From Norana najaformis (Eukaryota; Annelida; Clitellata; Crassiclitellata; Hormogastridae), in contig OZ029928.1 of assembly GCA_964023275.1 (NCBI GenBank), forward strand, positions 14,674,802 to 14,738,801: a DNA stretch of 64,000 bases, given 5' to 3'. A program made the translations under genes and the position numbers. The notes beneath the pieces are model-generated. The model saw nothing but the letters and a program-made list of their open reading frames with translations. It searched no databases and was not told the DNA's origin. This document shows, in pieces, positions 13,157 through 26,500 of the stretch (positions are counted from its first letter, which is position 1; each line of letters begins with the position of its first letter).

Positions 13157-13871
13157 CTAATTGAACACTCTGAAATTGTTGCAGCTGTCCTGCTCTGGTG
13201 GAGTTGATCTGACTAAGGGCTGGTGAATAAACTGGACTATCTGACACAAACTTTGTGGACCACAGGGATATTTTGAAGATTTACAGGGAATGATTACATA
13301 CCATGTTTCTGCCTTGGCTTTTGCCTTTGTAGATCAGAATTTCTTAACAGGCATTGAGTTTAGTTTACCCAGCATTTCTCTTAACTGGTTCAAAAGCTGC
13401 CTCTTCTGCACATACTCAGTTACATCTAAATTCTGGGCATTGGTTTCCCTAATGAGTCAGCATACAAAGGGCTTTCACTCAAGGTTTTCGTTCACTTGAC
13501 AGATTATTAGTGCTCATTCAGCCTATTTTTTGGTACTACTTATAACTACCAATTCTTGCAAAATGACTTTTTCCTTTGCTTCTAAATTCATCACAAATTT
13601 TTCCTTATGTATACCTCGAATGACAGAAATAATTTAAAATTACTAAAGCGACAACACTGAACTCAGATTCCACAGATTTTAGTGCACAACCAACATCGAG
13701 ATCATAACTTCTTCCAGAACACAAAGTAAACAAAACCAATACTGAGACCTTGAAAAGAACTATTTTTCAGTTCGCTGCATGCATTTGTTTACAAAACGTA
13801 TGTTTACAATATGTTTTTATCGTGCCGTGTTTAACATCGTGGCAACAACCTTTGCTTTGCACTTTCTAATG

Positions 13872-16800
13872 TTATACATAAAGCTGGACTGACTTGGAGC
13901 CAAAAATAGCATCTGCATCTGGAGCTCCTTTCGGATGCTGGTAAGGAACCCGTCGGTCGCGGTTGATGTTCGATGGGAGAGGACGGTTCAACAACGCCAT
14001 CATCTCTGTCAACATAAACCAACAATATGATCAGGATACATTTGTAATTGTAATCTCAAAATTTCTAAAGCGCTACTTAAAAGTTAAGGGCAGGGCACCA
14101 TCTTATTCACGAGCATCAAGGCAGTGGGGTTGTCCAAAGATGCCATGTTAAGAACCAACTCCGGTTCACGAAGGAGAGGAGCTGTTAGGGTGGGTTGTGT
14201 TTAGCATACACGTTCATTCACAAATCTGATCAAGGAATAAGCTCAAAAGCTGCTGCAGGTAAACACTAACCACTGGCAATGACAGTTTAGAAAAGCATTA
14301 TCTTAACTGTAATATGTATGTATCACTAAATTTGTAAAGCGCCGTTTAAGTAACTCACAAAGGCGCTGCAGCACGGCTTCCTAACGGTCTCTAAATAGGA
14401 ACGTCTTGAGACGGGCAGAAAATGTTTCTTAACTGTTGAACGGTGCAGTGATTCTTAGAGATACTTAATACACACACACACAAATTACATACCATGCTTT
14501 TGAGAAGGTATCACAAAGCCACACCCCATAAATCGTCTGATATATTACAAATAAAACTGCACAACTGCGAGTAGAAGTCTCGAAAGCAGGTAACAGATGT
14601 CTAACCTTGATAATCTTCTTCCTCCTGACGTTCGTGAATGTCCAGGACGACTTTCTTCATTCGCTCCTTCTCTGCTTTCTCGGCCTAATTTGCAATTCAC
14701 AGTTAGAACAGAATATTACAAAATATATCGACTCTATCAGTGTCCACGAAACACGAAAACAACAAAATCAAATACATGTAAAAATAAGAGTCTATGATAT
14801 GCTTTATAAGTTTTGCAACCAAAAAAGCAAACTGATAGTAATTATGAAAAAACACAAGTGCCGTGTTCTTAAGAGTTTGGCTAACTCAATAGTAAGTAGT
14901 AAATAAATAGTAAATAGTAAGTAGAGACCAATGACTCGAATGCATGAAAGTGAACATGGCTGTCTAACACTGCAACTATGCATTTATCCAAATTAGGCAA
15001 AACTGCCATGTTTAGGGTTTAGTAAAGTGGAGATTGAGAAGAATTTTCCACTGGGACAGGCAACAACATTGGAAGAAATGCAATCGAGAAAAGATACAAT
15101 TTTTCACAACATTAACACTGACCTCCTTCTGCTCCTGGAACTTGGCAGCAAATGTTGCCGAAACCGGGATATTTAACATTGCAAACTGAAACAAAAGATT
15201 GCAGACTTTTTAGTAAACAACTTAGATTTCCGAGCTGTCAACCAATCGTGTCAGATGTGGTCGACGATGCCTACTGCCAAGCAATTTATCAATCACAGCT
15301 AGAAAATAGCCTACGATTCCTCGCTCAGTCGATGGACATAGGGCAAATTAACAAAGGCATTACTTACTTACTTATTTTGAAAACTGGGCCACACACGTAT
15401 TGGAGTAAAGTAACCAGACACTGAAACAGGCAGGTGTAATTCTGTTTAGAAAAAGGTGCAGTGTAGTTACTGGTTCTAACCTGCTGCTTGTTTCCCTTTC
15501 TCGTTAGGAGGGTGAACGGAATACTGGGGTCAAGGGACTTGTAGTCTTCTGTGGGCGATGACTCAGACACCCTTGCTGTATTTGCAGGTTCGGGTGAATT
15601 TGAAACACCCGGGAGGATGTTTAAAACTGAAACAAACAAAAAATAGGAACCTGCAGAAGCATGAAACTAAGAGAAATGATTAATAATTAAAAGCTATTAA
15701 CTACTTATCTTAAATCTTAGTAAAAAAACTGCTAGCCTAATTTCCCACTGAAAAACACATCCAGCTGACACCATGGAAAGCTGGGTGTGTTTTTCCACTA
15801 TTCTAATCTGATCGAGTCTAATACTCCTGGCCTGATCAGCTGACTTAAATGAAGCTAGTATACCTAACACAAAAAAGTGTCAATCGATGTCACACCAAAA
15901 CCTAGTACACTTCCAGATAGTTAGTTCATCGAGAAAAGTGCCAAAGCCTTGGCAGATAAGTCTGCTGGCCTATGCAGATAAGTCTACTGGCCTATGCAGA
16001 TAAGTCTACTGGCCTATGCAGATAAGTCTACTGGCCTATGCAGATAAGTCTACTGGCCTATGCAGATAAGTCTACTGGCCTTTGCAGACAAATCTAGTGG
16101 AAGAAGTGGACCTTAAAACAATAGAAGAAACTATAACTGAATACAAAGATTAAAAACCTCTTCAAGTAAAATAAGAAAATTCTTCTGCAACAAGACAATA
16201 AAAGGACATAGGATATTGCTACATGAAAATATTCATGCTGGAATAAGACAGAATGCTCCCTACCTGGAGGTTTGGCCTTGCCTTGCGACTTCACCGCCAC
16301 AGGCACCGAGATCTCCACAACCGGTATTTTAACAACCTCCTGTGTTCTTGCCTACGGATAAGAAACAGACTTCAGTCTTTCTGAATTTAAACAAGCATAC
16401 CTTTAATTCTTTAAAGTACAAAAACATCAGAGTTCACAGAGCAAAAAATTTGGCATTCAGTAGTGTGACAGGTCAATAATCCAACAACTGTAGGTTCGAG
16501 CTTTCCGAGTGGACTCCATGTAAGGACCCTCGACAAGTTGCTCGTGTGCACACGTCATACACCTCGCAGACTGAGATTTACTTACCTTGACTGTGTAATA
16601 ATTTAAATATATAAAAGCATAATTAATGTCAGGAAGACAAACTTCTACTCAGTTTTTGACCAAAGAATCTCAGGAATACAGACAACACAGTTTGAGTGTA
16701 AATGTGTAATGGTTTCACAGCACAGTCGTAAAGTATACACGTGAGAATCTGTTACCTGATATGTCTCTTGCATCATCTTGTCAAGAGCTGCCATAAAATC

Positions 16801-19800
16801 ATCATCTTCCTGACACTTAATGTGCTTTGGTCCACCGGTCAGTACAGTCACCTACACAACACAAGTAAATAACTGCTAATAACAATAAGCATCAAGTAAA
16901 CTGCTAAGAATACGGACATTTCAACACTAGAAATGTTTCTATTGAAATAACCCAATAAAAAAATACCTGGTAAGAAAGCTAACAGAAATTTGGCCACTTA
17001 GGTCTGGTTGAATGGTAAAAACAAATCAAAGTAAAATGGTTATTACTTTGTTCTCATCACAAATTAGTAACTCTCTCATCATTAATAACTAGAAGGTTAT
17101 ATCATTGTTAAATGATAATTTCCTTTACGTTGCTAAATGACGGATAACACATGTGCATGGATGCAGGTAACTAAAAAGTCTATATTGTAATTGTAATAGA
17201 ACATTTGCAATACACCTCACAAAAGCCTCTCAGAGCCTCTCTGTCTGTTGCCATCAGTCACTTGGAAAAAGAACGTCTAATTTTCCGGAAAATTTAACAT
17301 GATATGCACTCAGTAAAATGGAGCAAATTCCACTTGGCAGACTGTTCCAATAAATATGAGCCAGTGGAAGTGAAGCCTTGGCATGTGCATGTTGAGGCAC
17401 TACTTAGAATGACCTCGTCATTTCCATCTTACTCGTAATTATCTAGTTATCAACCGATTGGCAAAAATCTCTATGTCATCAATGAATTTGCTATATACCT
17501 TGTCGTCGTCAAGATCTTCCCCAGCAGATTCGATCATCTCATCTTCATATCCGTATTCATCTGCATCCTGCTGCTCATCCATCCGAGGATTTGAGTTATC
17601 TTCATCATCTAACCCATCTTCTCCCTTAACACAAATGTTACATCCACATGTAACTGAAAACCAAACAGATAAATAACTGGCAGAAATAAGCAAAATGTTA
17701 AGTGCAACATTCAGCTTGATGGGTTTCTGAACTTGCTATGTGGAAAGATTGTTTTGGATGAATTTTTATCATTTTACCATCTGTTGCAGTGCATGGAGCA
17801 AAAAAGCTGCTGCACAGCCGCACAGCTTAAAAGGAACATTGGTTAAAAGCCAATTTCTCAGAGTGGCAAAGAGCAAGGAAAAACAAGAACAGCATTTCTT
17901 TGAACATTACATGGCTAACTCCAGCCATCCATCAGCTGTCAATCCAGTATCCCATACCCCACAAGTGAGACACAGAAGAGGCGGACAAATCCCAAGGTCC
18001 TGGACACAGGGCCAGCACGTCACAGGGCTTACTGTTTACTTCCCAGCTTATGCCAGTACCAAATTATTCTGCTTGGTTACAGAGACATGGTATGTGCAAA
18101 CAACTTGCCCAGGGTCGTTACACGGAGTAGAACCTGCAACCGCATGATCACTGACCAAACGCATTACTGACAGACCATCGTGCCGCATCCACCGTGTCAT
18201 CTGTTTACTGTCAGTAAATGATTAGCAATGCAAATGGTTGTGTTTGCAACTCAGGACCATGCCTAAGATGAGTTTCCATAGATAAGTATTATAACTACAC
18301 CTTTTATTTTATTTCCCAGTTCTTCTGGGTGGTAGGGCCGAGAGCGCCTCTGAGGAGTTTACCTCGAAGTGGCGCTTTATAAATTTTTGATTACATTACA
18401 GACTCACTTTTTGGCTCTGGCTCTGACTGGGACTCTGCGTTCTTCGATCCGGTCTTTCATCGGTCTCCACATCACCCTCACTCTCCTGAGTCCCTGTTGT
18501 TGTTTGCGTCAGAGATTCTGAAAAAATAAAACGAAAATCTGAATCCTTTTCTTCAAAGAGCAGCCTCTTTACTTATTTAAAATCTCTTTGCACTGTAAAC
18601 GAAAAGAAATGATGGCATAAAAAAGCACAACTTCATTCAGCAAGAGAGTTCTTTCCAACTATTACTTCCTGTTATCAATCAAAAACCTTCAAAAGTCACC
18701 AAAGAAGAAACACGTCAACGAGATAACAGATCCCAGAAGGGATGGCACCATTCTTCAAACATACAATGAATATAGCATCCTGAACTCAATCACAATGCCT
18801 CTCGTGTGCTTAGCAATATGTTGCAATGCAACAGAATCTGTTAGTAAATTGTGATTTATGGTTGTCAGTCAGGTGCATCAGTCAAAGATTCTTCTACCTT
18901 TAACTCTGAAAGAGAATCTTCAAAGATGTATAACAAAACATTTTTGCGTTTTCACTGACAAGAGAATCTGCACAACGACGAGAAACAGAAACAAGAAAAG
19001 GATGGTCACCTTGTTCTTCTGATTCTTTTATTGTCGACAAAGATGATGGATTTCCTGATGCAGCATCGGGGACAGCTGGCTTTATGATTTCCGCTAAAAA
19101 TAACAACTTTATAAACTAAAAATTCCAGAAAAAAATAATGAACATGTATGAAATCAATCAGTAGACTCATATTATATAGTTGCAGAGAAGGTTGATAAAT
19201 GTTACATAATGAGGTACTGGCAAAGTCTAAACTGAATTAAATTTCAGATCCACGCTACTGGTTGACTTGTTGTATTAGAATTCATCTTACAATAAATCAT
19301 GTTGTAACACAGGTATCTAGATTTTTTTTTATATTTTGTGTACATTGCAAAGAAAAGTTCAGAGCAAGAGGAGAAATAAGAGAGACAGTTACACAACTCT
19401 ACGTACGCAGAAAAAGAACAAAGCGCTTACGTGGGGTACTTAAAAGGGCTATATAAAGTGTCTTTATACTGCATAAAAGTGTCTCTATATATCAGTCAAT
19501 GAAAATGATCACAAAATGTAGTCTTGGCTATTTAAAGCACAGAAAGTTCAGGGAGAGAGGAGATACACGAGACAGATGCATAAATAAACTTAGAAACAGG
19601 CAAGGAATCAGTGAAAGGAAATGCTTACAGAGTTTAGTCTTAAACTCATTATTGAGCTCTTCCACAGCAAGCACAGCTTCCTCCCAACTCTGGCATAACT
19701 TCAGCTTAGGTCTGAGGTACTCCACCGAGTCTCGAAACACATATTCTATGTCCATCGGAAACGGCCGATCCTCATTCCAGATGGGATTCTTCTTCTTGAA

Positions 19801-20448
19801 CCAAAAGTAGTGCTGTTGGCAGACAACAGAGAAATGGTTTCTGATTGTCTTCATTAATAATAAAAACGAATAATACCCGTAAGTATTTCCAATGTTTAAC
19901 AACTTCTTATGGCATCAAAGGCCGTTGACATCGATTGAAAAAAATTCTTTACAGTTTTCACTGTTTTTCATCATAAACATCCTTAAATTTCTCTGAAGCA
20001 TTTTTGAATCCCAGCACCATTATCACAACACAAAAGGATGCCTAGTGCACTGTGGTAACAGCGTTGAAGTCATTGGTCGCTTGAAGTGAAACCGCAGGAA
20101 AAATCATTGTCCGTTGCAGACGCCAGTTGAAATTCAAGAGGTCAGAGAAACCAGAAATCAGGCTACACAGGGTAAGCAGGTTGAAAAAGACAAGTCTTAA
20201 GCTTAGAACAGAATGACACGAAAGAACAGGCAGAACGCAGAGAACTGTGCAGTGAAGACAGCCTCTGAGAAAGCCTAAGAGCCCAACGCTGTTCTTGTGT
20301 GAGGCTATCTTGAAAAAATAATAACATTAATCACAGTCACAACAAAACCACAGATAATATATATATATAACAAATATATATATATATATAAATTATCTGT
20401 GTTTTTGTTTATATAATATATATATATATATATAGCCAGCAGCCTAAG

Positions 20449-20500
<52 letters not shown>

Positions 20501-23500
20501 AATACATAGATAATATAACTGACCTGAAAGTAAACAAGGAAGCAGTCCAGCTTCTTTCTGCTGGAACCTCGGTCAAAGTACTGACCGCAAGTATCGAGAA
20601 GGATGCAGGCGAGTCGTATTCGGAAGAGATGCTCTGGAGGATCAACTGAAGATGGATTCGCTTCTGCTGGAAAGGAAACAAGAAACAATCAGAGAAAGAC
20701 TAAACTAAAAGAATTCTAACAGCACGAGATTGTTTCGAAACATCAGTCTATCTTTTACACACACAAGAAACAGATCGACTTTATTTAGTAATTTAAAGAA
20801 GAAATTTATCCGTTTTAAGTGTGCATGGTTACATAATCGTAATCGTAAATTTGTAAAGTGCCGCTTCAAGGTAACCTCATCAGAGGCGCTCCCAGCCTGT
20901 CCCAGACTTTTACTTTGTATCCTATGGAAAACCCTGAAGTTAAGCAGACAAAACATGAATTTAGACGGAGAAAATCTATGACTAACCATCGATGGTGACT
21001 CCGAAAGAGATGAACGAATACAGTGTCCGAAATATGACCTGAGACTCGACCATTCTGTAATTGTACAATTCGCCGAGAAACCTCACCATGCTGATGCGCC
21101 TCTGGTTGTACTTGGGCAAGTTCACCTGATTAGATAAAGCCAGATGAAATAAAAGGTGAAGCCACACGTTAATTAGTAAAGCAGCCCATATCCCACAAGT
21201 GAATGTAGGGGAGGCTCTCATCTCCTTTTCTAGACCCTTGAGCCGGCAATGAATGAATCCCAATGTCCTGGACATGGGGGCAGTGCATCGCAGGACTTAC
21301 TGTTTACTTCACAGTAGTAGTTCCTCAGTTTAACGACAGCTTATGACATCAAAGACCATTGCCGTTGCCCTCCTCCTTCATCCAGGCTTGGGACTGGCAC
21401 TACCCCCAAACAAGGCAGTGGCGGAGTTTTTACTTCACAGCTTATGCCAGTACCAAATTATACTGCTTGGTGACAGAGTTATGTGCAAACAACTCGCCCA
21501 GGGTCGTTAACAGATTCAAACCCACCACCGCATGATCACTGACCAAACACGTTACCGATAGACCACCGTGCCGCACTACTGTGAGGTATTTAAAAAGCGC
21601 TATATGAAATGCCTTGATACATACCTCTACCAACCTGTAATGCAAACTAAAAAAATCAAGCGCAGTCAACATCAGCACGTGTATATCAGTTGACAAATAA
21701 TCTCGGGGAGGTGAATCAAGATGTTAAAGCTTTAAGTTTGATAAGTCAATCAAGGATCACTTGGTCTAATATCTAAGAGCAGCTGAATTAAGATATGACT
21801 GATATTGGTGAAACTGTCCTGTAAAAAGAACTGAGGAAGTTCATAACTGGCAGATGATTGACATTGGTGAAACTGTCCTGTAAAAAGAACTGAGGAAGTT
21901 CATAACTGGCAGAAGCGATGACTCACCTCCATACCCCAGCGGATGTCCTCCAAGACATTGTCAATGATCTCAACGGTCACCGCTTCCTAGACCAAAGAAA
22001 CGATCACTAAAGATCACACAAAAAGTGACTGCCACTCGATAGAAAATCATAATACAGCACTAACACCAACATAGCACCACCAACGGGAAGTGGTAATACC
22101 AACAGCCCACAGGTAAACAAGCTACCCTCACCAGGATGGCATAAAGCGTTCACAAAACTAATAGCTTGGATTCAAACAACTGTGTAGGATTTCTCAAGAG
22201 GCACAGGACAAATTCCATTATATACACATAAGAAACACATAGTCTTTCAGCGCTTTTGAGAGGTACTTGAAGAGCGCTATATAAGTGCTTGTTACATTAC
22301 ATTACATTACATACAGAACATACCAAAAGAACAAACATATACATGTACCTAGATATCTACCAAGAACCTCTTAAGGATGACACTAATAAAAGAACAAATT
22401 GATACCAGAATCACACAGGACTTCACAAACAATCCATTGGGTTAACATCTACCCCAGTCGAAAGTTTCAAACGTTTATTACATTAAATAATTACTGCAAC
22501 GTCAGATCAGACAAGCCTTAACAAAGCCGAGTTAATCAGAAGCATTAAAACAGAGCTCACATGATAAGATGCCAACCCAGCCACTAGGTTTGCACAGCAG
22601 TGAATGCAGCTGTATCGGACATTCCAGATCTCGTGGAAACACCGTATTGTATACGCACGCACCTGAAAATATCAATCACAGAAGAAAGACGTTGAACCAA
22701 GGCGTGCCCTGTTCAAAATAAAGTTTCTCATTCAAGATATCATAGGAGAATAGCGGTAAAGAAAAGAAAAGGAAGACCTAGACAAATCTACTAGACTGGA
22801 CGATGGTGGACGGATACTGCAAATTGAAGGAGGAGGCCCAACAACGTCAGGAATGGCACCATTTGAGGTTTGAACCTTGAAGAAGAACTCAAACAGCATT
22901 TTTGGAAGTAAGTAAGTAAGTAAGACATTTGTTAACACGCCATATGTCCATCGGCTGAGCGAGGAATCGTGGAAGGTGCTATATTAAGTATTTCGATACA
23001 CACATCCATACACAACTTCTAGACTTCAGTTGCTAAATGCAGACTGCTGCTGAGACTACAGTGGTGAAAATCCACTGAGAAGGCAAATAAAAAGATGCTG
23101 CAAAGACCAGGTGAAAAATAACGAGGATGCTGCACAGATCAGGTGAAACAGGCAACACTTCTTACCTCTGGGTCATCCCAATTCAGCTTGCGAACCTGAC
23201 GCAGCACCTTCTCGATGGACATTCTGTTGAGATCTTTGTACAGGAGACGTCTTACGTAGCTGTGCATCGGAGGCAGTTCCTTCTTTGCCTCGAGCTTCAC
23301 TTCAGGCGGATTGCTGTAGTAGTAGGCGTTCTCGATCATCGTGGAGTATCGACTGTCCATGTGCAGTGCAGCCTTCTTCCTCATCATCACATCCTATACA
23401 CCAGAATCAGCATCCACAACGTTACCATAGTTGTTGTCATTACCACCACGACCACCACCACCACCATGACCACCACCACCACCATGACCACCACCACCAC

Positions 23501-26500
23501 CACCATGACCACCACCACCACCACCATGACCACCACCACCACCACCACCACCACCATGACCACCACCACCACCATGACCACCACCACCACCACCATGACC
23601 ACCACCACCACCACCATGACCACCACCACCACCACCATGACCATCACCACCACCACCATGACCACCACCACCACCACCATGACCATCACCACCACCACGA
23701 CCACCACCACCACCATGACCACTACCACTGAGACGGTTACTGTGTAGGGACCTTCAGCAAGTCCTTCACTCACAATTGCTCAGCACCATCGAATGACGTT
23801 TAGTCTTTAGACAGCGGTGCTTAATAAATGAAGAAATGCTGTTGCTCCATAATGTACGATATTTATTTACATACATATATTCGCATGAGAGAGGCAAGTA
23901 ACGATGCAACAGGAATCAAAACGGCAAAGTTAAGGCAGAAGGGCTATAAACCATTTAAGAATTTAGCTAATAGTACAACTGACCAAATAAACTTTCATGC
24001 GATGATGGGACTCTGGATGACGGAAGAGGAAGCGACCGCAGGACTCGAGGAAAGCACAAGCCATTTCGATGTTATGATGACTAAAGTCAGTCATCAGCAT
24101 CTGAAAGCAAAACCAATTACAACTAAGACCGATGTTAACACTCAACCACAACATATCGTTTGATATTATCGTTATTTGTTATCTCAGAAATAACACAAAG
24201 CCTACTGACAACATAAATAAATTACACTTGAAAAATCTCTCAGAAAACCATGTAAACATGCAATACTAATAATTAATCATAAATACTTAAATAAGTAATT
24301 ATAATTATTAAATATGATTAATAACTTGGCAGATGAAGATGCAGTTAATAAATTAATAAACAATAAAGTACCTTTAAGCAATGAAGAGCTTCACTCTTGC
24401 TGTACATGTTGAACTTAACGAGCTCACCTAAAACAAACAAGTAAGCACCGAAGTGAATTCATCAACATGAAATCCATGTAAATATAGCTATAGCTATATA
24501 CAGATACGTAACTGTAAATATACACGGCTTTATACAGCGACCGTATGGCCTTGACCCTGCTCATTTTTCAATGAATTCATCGAGTGAGATCCTTCACCAC
24601 CGCTGCCCGTTTGAATGGGCGCCATACCATTCAAGGTCCTCGCTCACAGACTGTTCTAACCTGAGATTAAAACCTCTGAAATAAGCCACCATCAGTATGC
24701 GAACCGGCATCCTCACTATTGGGTTGCGAACTGGTGATCCTCAAGCACATAGGCTACTTGGCATACGCATTTACCAATTGTAGCTAACCAGGCCAGTGTG
24801 TGTGTGTGTGTATATATATATATAGTATAGTGGCTTTGGCTTAGGCTGCTGGCTATATATGTATATAAATAAATATATATATATTTATTTATTGTATTTA
24901 TAATATAATACAATACAGAATGCAGTGCAGCAGAAAAATGAATGCAAAATGTTGCCATTATACAAGTCCTCTATTCTACAGGAAACACTAAAACTTAGGT
25001 CGTGGATTGGTAAAATTTGCCTCACCAATAAATCGCACGGTTTTTAATTTGGATTCAATGTTGATCTGATCTTTCTTTCGGACCTGAAAAACGATAACCA
25101 CATTTAATCATAAACACAATCACAAATCCTTGAAAGATATGTGGCAGTTGCTAAGACAGTTCCATTTTTTTTTCTCACCACATATAAACATAAGCAAAAC
25201 TGGATAAAGACATAACAACAGTCCAAAATATCCAAAAAACTACTTGTTGGGGTATCATAAACATGAAATAGTCCCAGATAGAAAAAGTCCAAGTGGTTTA
25301 CTCACGTGCCACTTGAAGTCTGATTTGAGCATTGACGCAAGGTCCGTAGCAACGCTCGGCATGCAAGGACTGAGCATTGCAACTAGTCGAGCATAAAATG
25401 GCAAAAGATCATATCTGAAATTAAAAGTCATTCATGTACACAAGCAGCTAAGCAAGCTTCAACCACTAATGTTAAGATCCTTCAAGTCATCGTTACACTT
25501 TCACATCATCAGATACCTTCAAGTCGTTACACTTCCATATCATCAGATACCTTCAAGTCGTTACACTTCCATATCATCAGATACCTTCAAGTCGTTACAC
25601 TTCCATATCATCAGATACCTTCAAGTCGTTACACTTCCATATCATCAGATACCTTCAAGTCGTTACACTTCCATATCATCAGATACCTTCAAGCCGTTAC
25701 ACTTTCATATCATCAGATACAAGAATATTGTAAGAATATTGTTTACACCCATTACCACCAAGTGATGGGTATCCCTCACTTGGTGGCAGGATAAGATTTA
25801 ACAGTAAACATCCAAAATGTAAGACATAACTTTGGGTCAACTAAAACACAACTATTGCACTTACCAATACCACTTTTTAACGTTGTTTAAATATGCATGT
25901 TTGTCAATAATCTATCATCACTTGTGCAACAAAAAGCAGTCCTCTGAGCTAACCTTGAGAATCAGCCACTGGTATGAAATGTTAGCGACTTCATTTTCTT
26001 TGTCTCGTCATACGAGGGCTGGAGGCCAGTCGTCTCTCTCGCCACCTGATCTTCCCACTTACAGTGTACGGTCCATGTACTCATTTCATACGTTTGGTAG
26101 GGGGCACAAGTGCAGCAAACATCTTAATATCCTGGCTAGGGATCTGAAGACTTCTGTGTTGACGGTACAGAACACGAACGGCTAGATTACCAAATACTGT
26201 TACGCTCACTTGAATTGCGTTGTACTAATAGGGTAACCCAGTTTTTATCAGCAGGACTTGTGCCCTTTTATGTGTACATTCTGAATGGTTTTGAACTGAA
26301 GAAAGATTTTATTCACCTCGTTCGATGTACGAGAAACAGTGCTCGAACCAATTTCCGGCGATTCGTCTTCGTGTTTAAATTCATACAGAACTCGATGGCA
26401 GCCTGAAATTAAACGTATAAGTAAATGTAAAAAACATGTACCAGTAAAAGCTACAATTATAAACTGGAGCTACAATTATAAACTGGTAACGATTAGCTAA

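Larger units (their letters stand above)
10280..13871. other. Convergent intergenic region, ARIH2 and UPF2 3' sides
   Basis: This 3.6-kb stretch must hold both 3' UTRs. Apart from an R1 element (11635-11855) and a T3 SINE (12074-12258) I see no coding exon. The minus strand has AATAAA words near 12274 and 13151 that could serve UPF2. I found no clear ARIH2 poly(A) signal close to its stop codon. Confidence 0.5.

Noticed and set aside
17625..17693. Upstream extension of the acidic UPF2 exon to the TTTTCAG acceptor near 17656
   Set aside because: That acceptor puts the following codons out of phase with the acidic frame. The AAG acceptor at 17625 keeps the phase.
23127..23773. His-, Thr- or Val-rich ORFs
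   Set aside because: Products of the (CCA)n tract next to a UPF2 exon; only 23393-23166 on the minus strand is coding.
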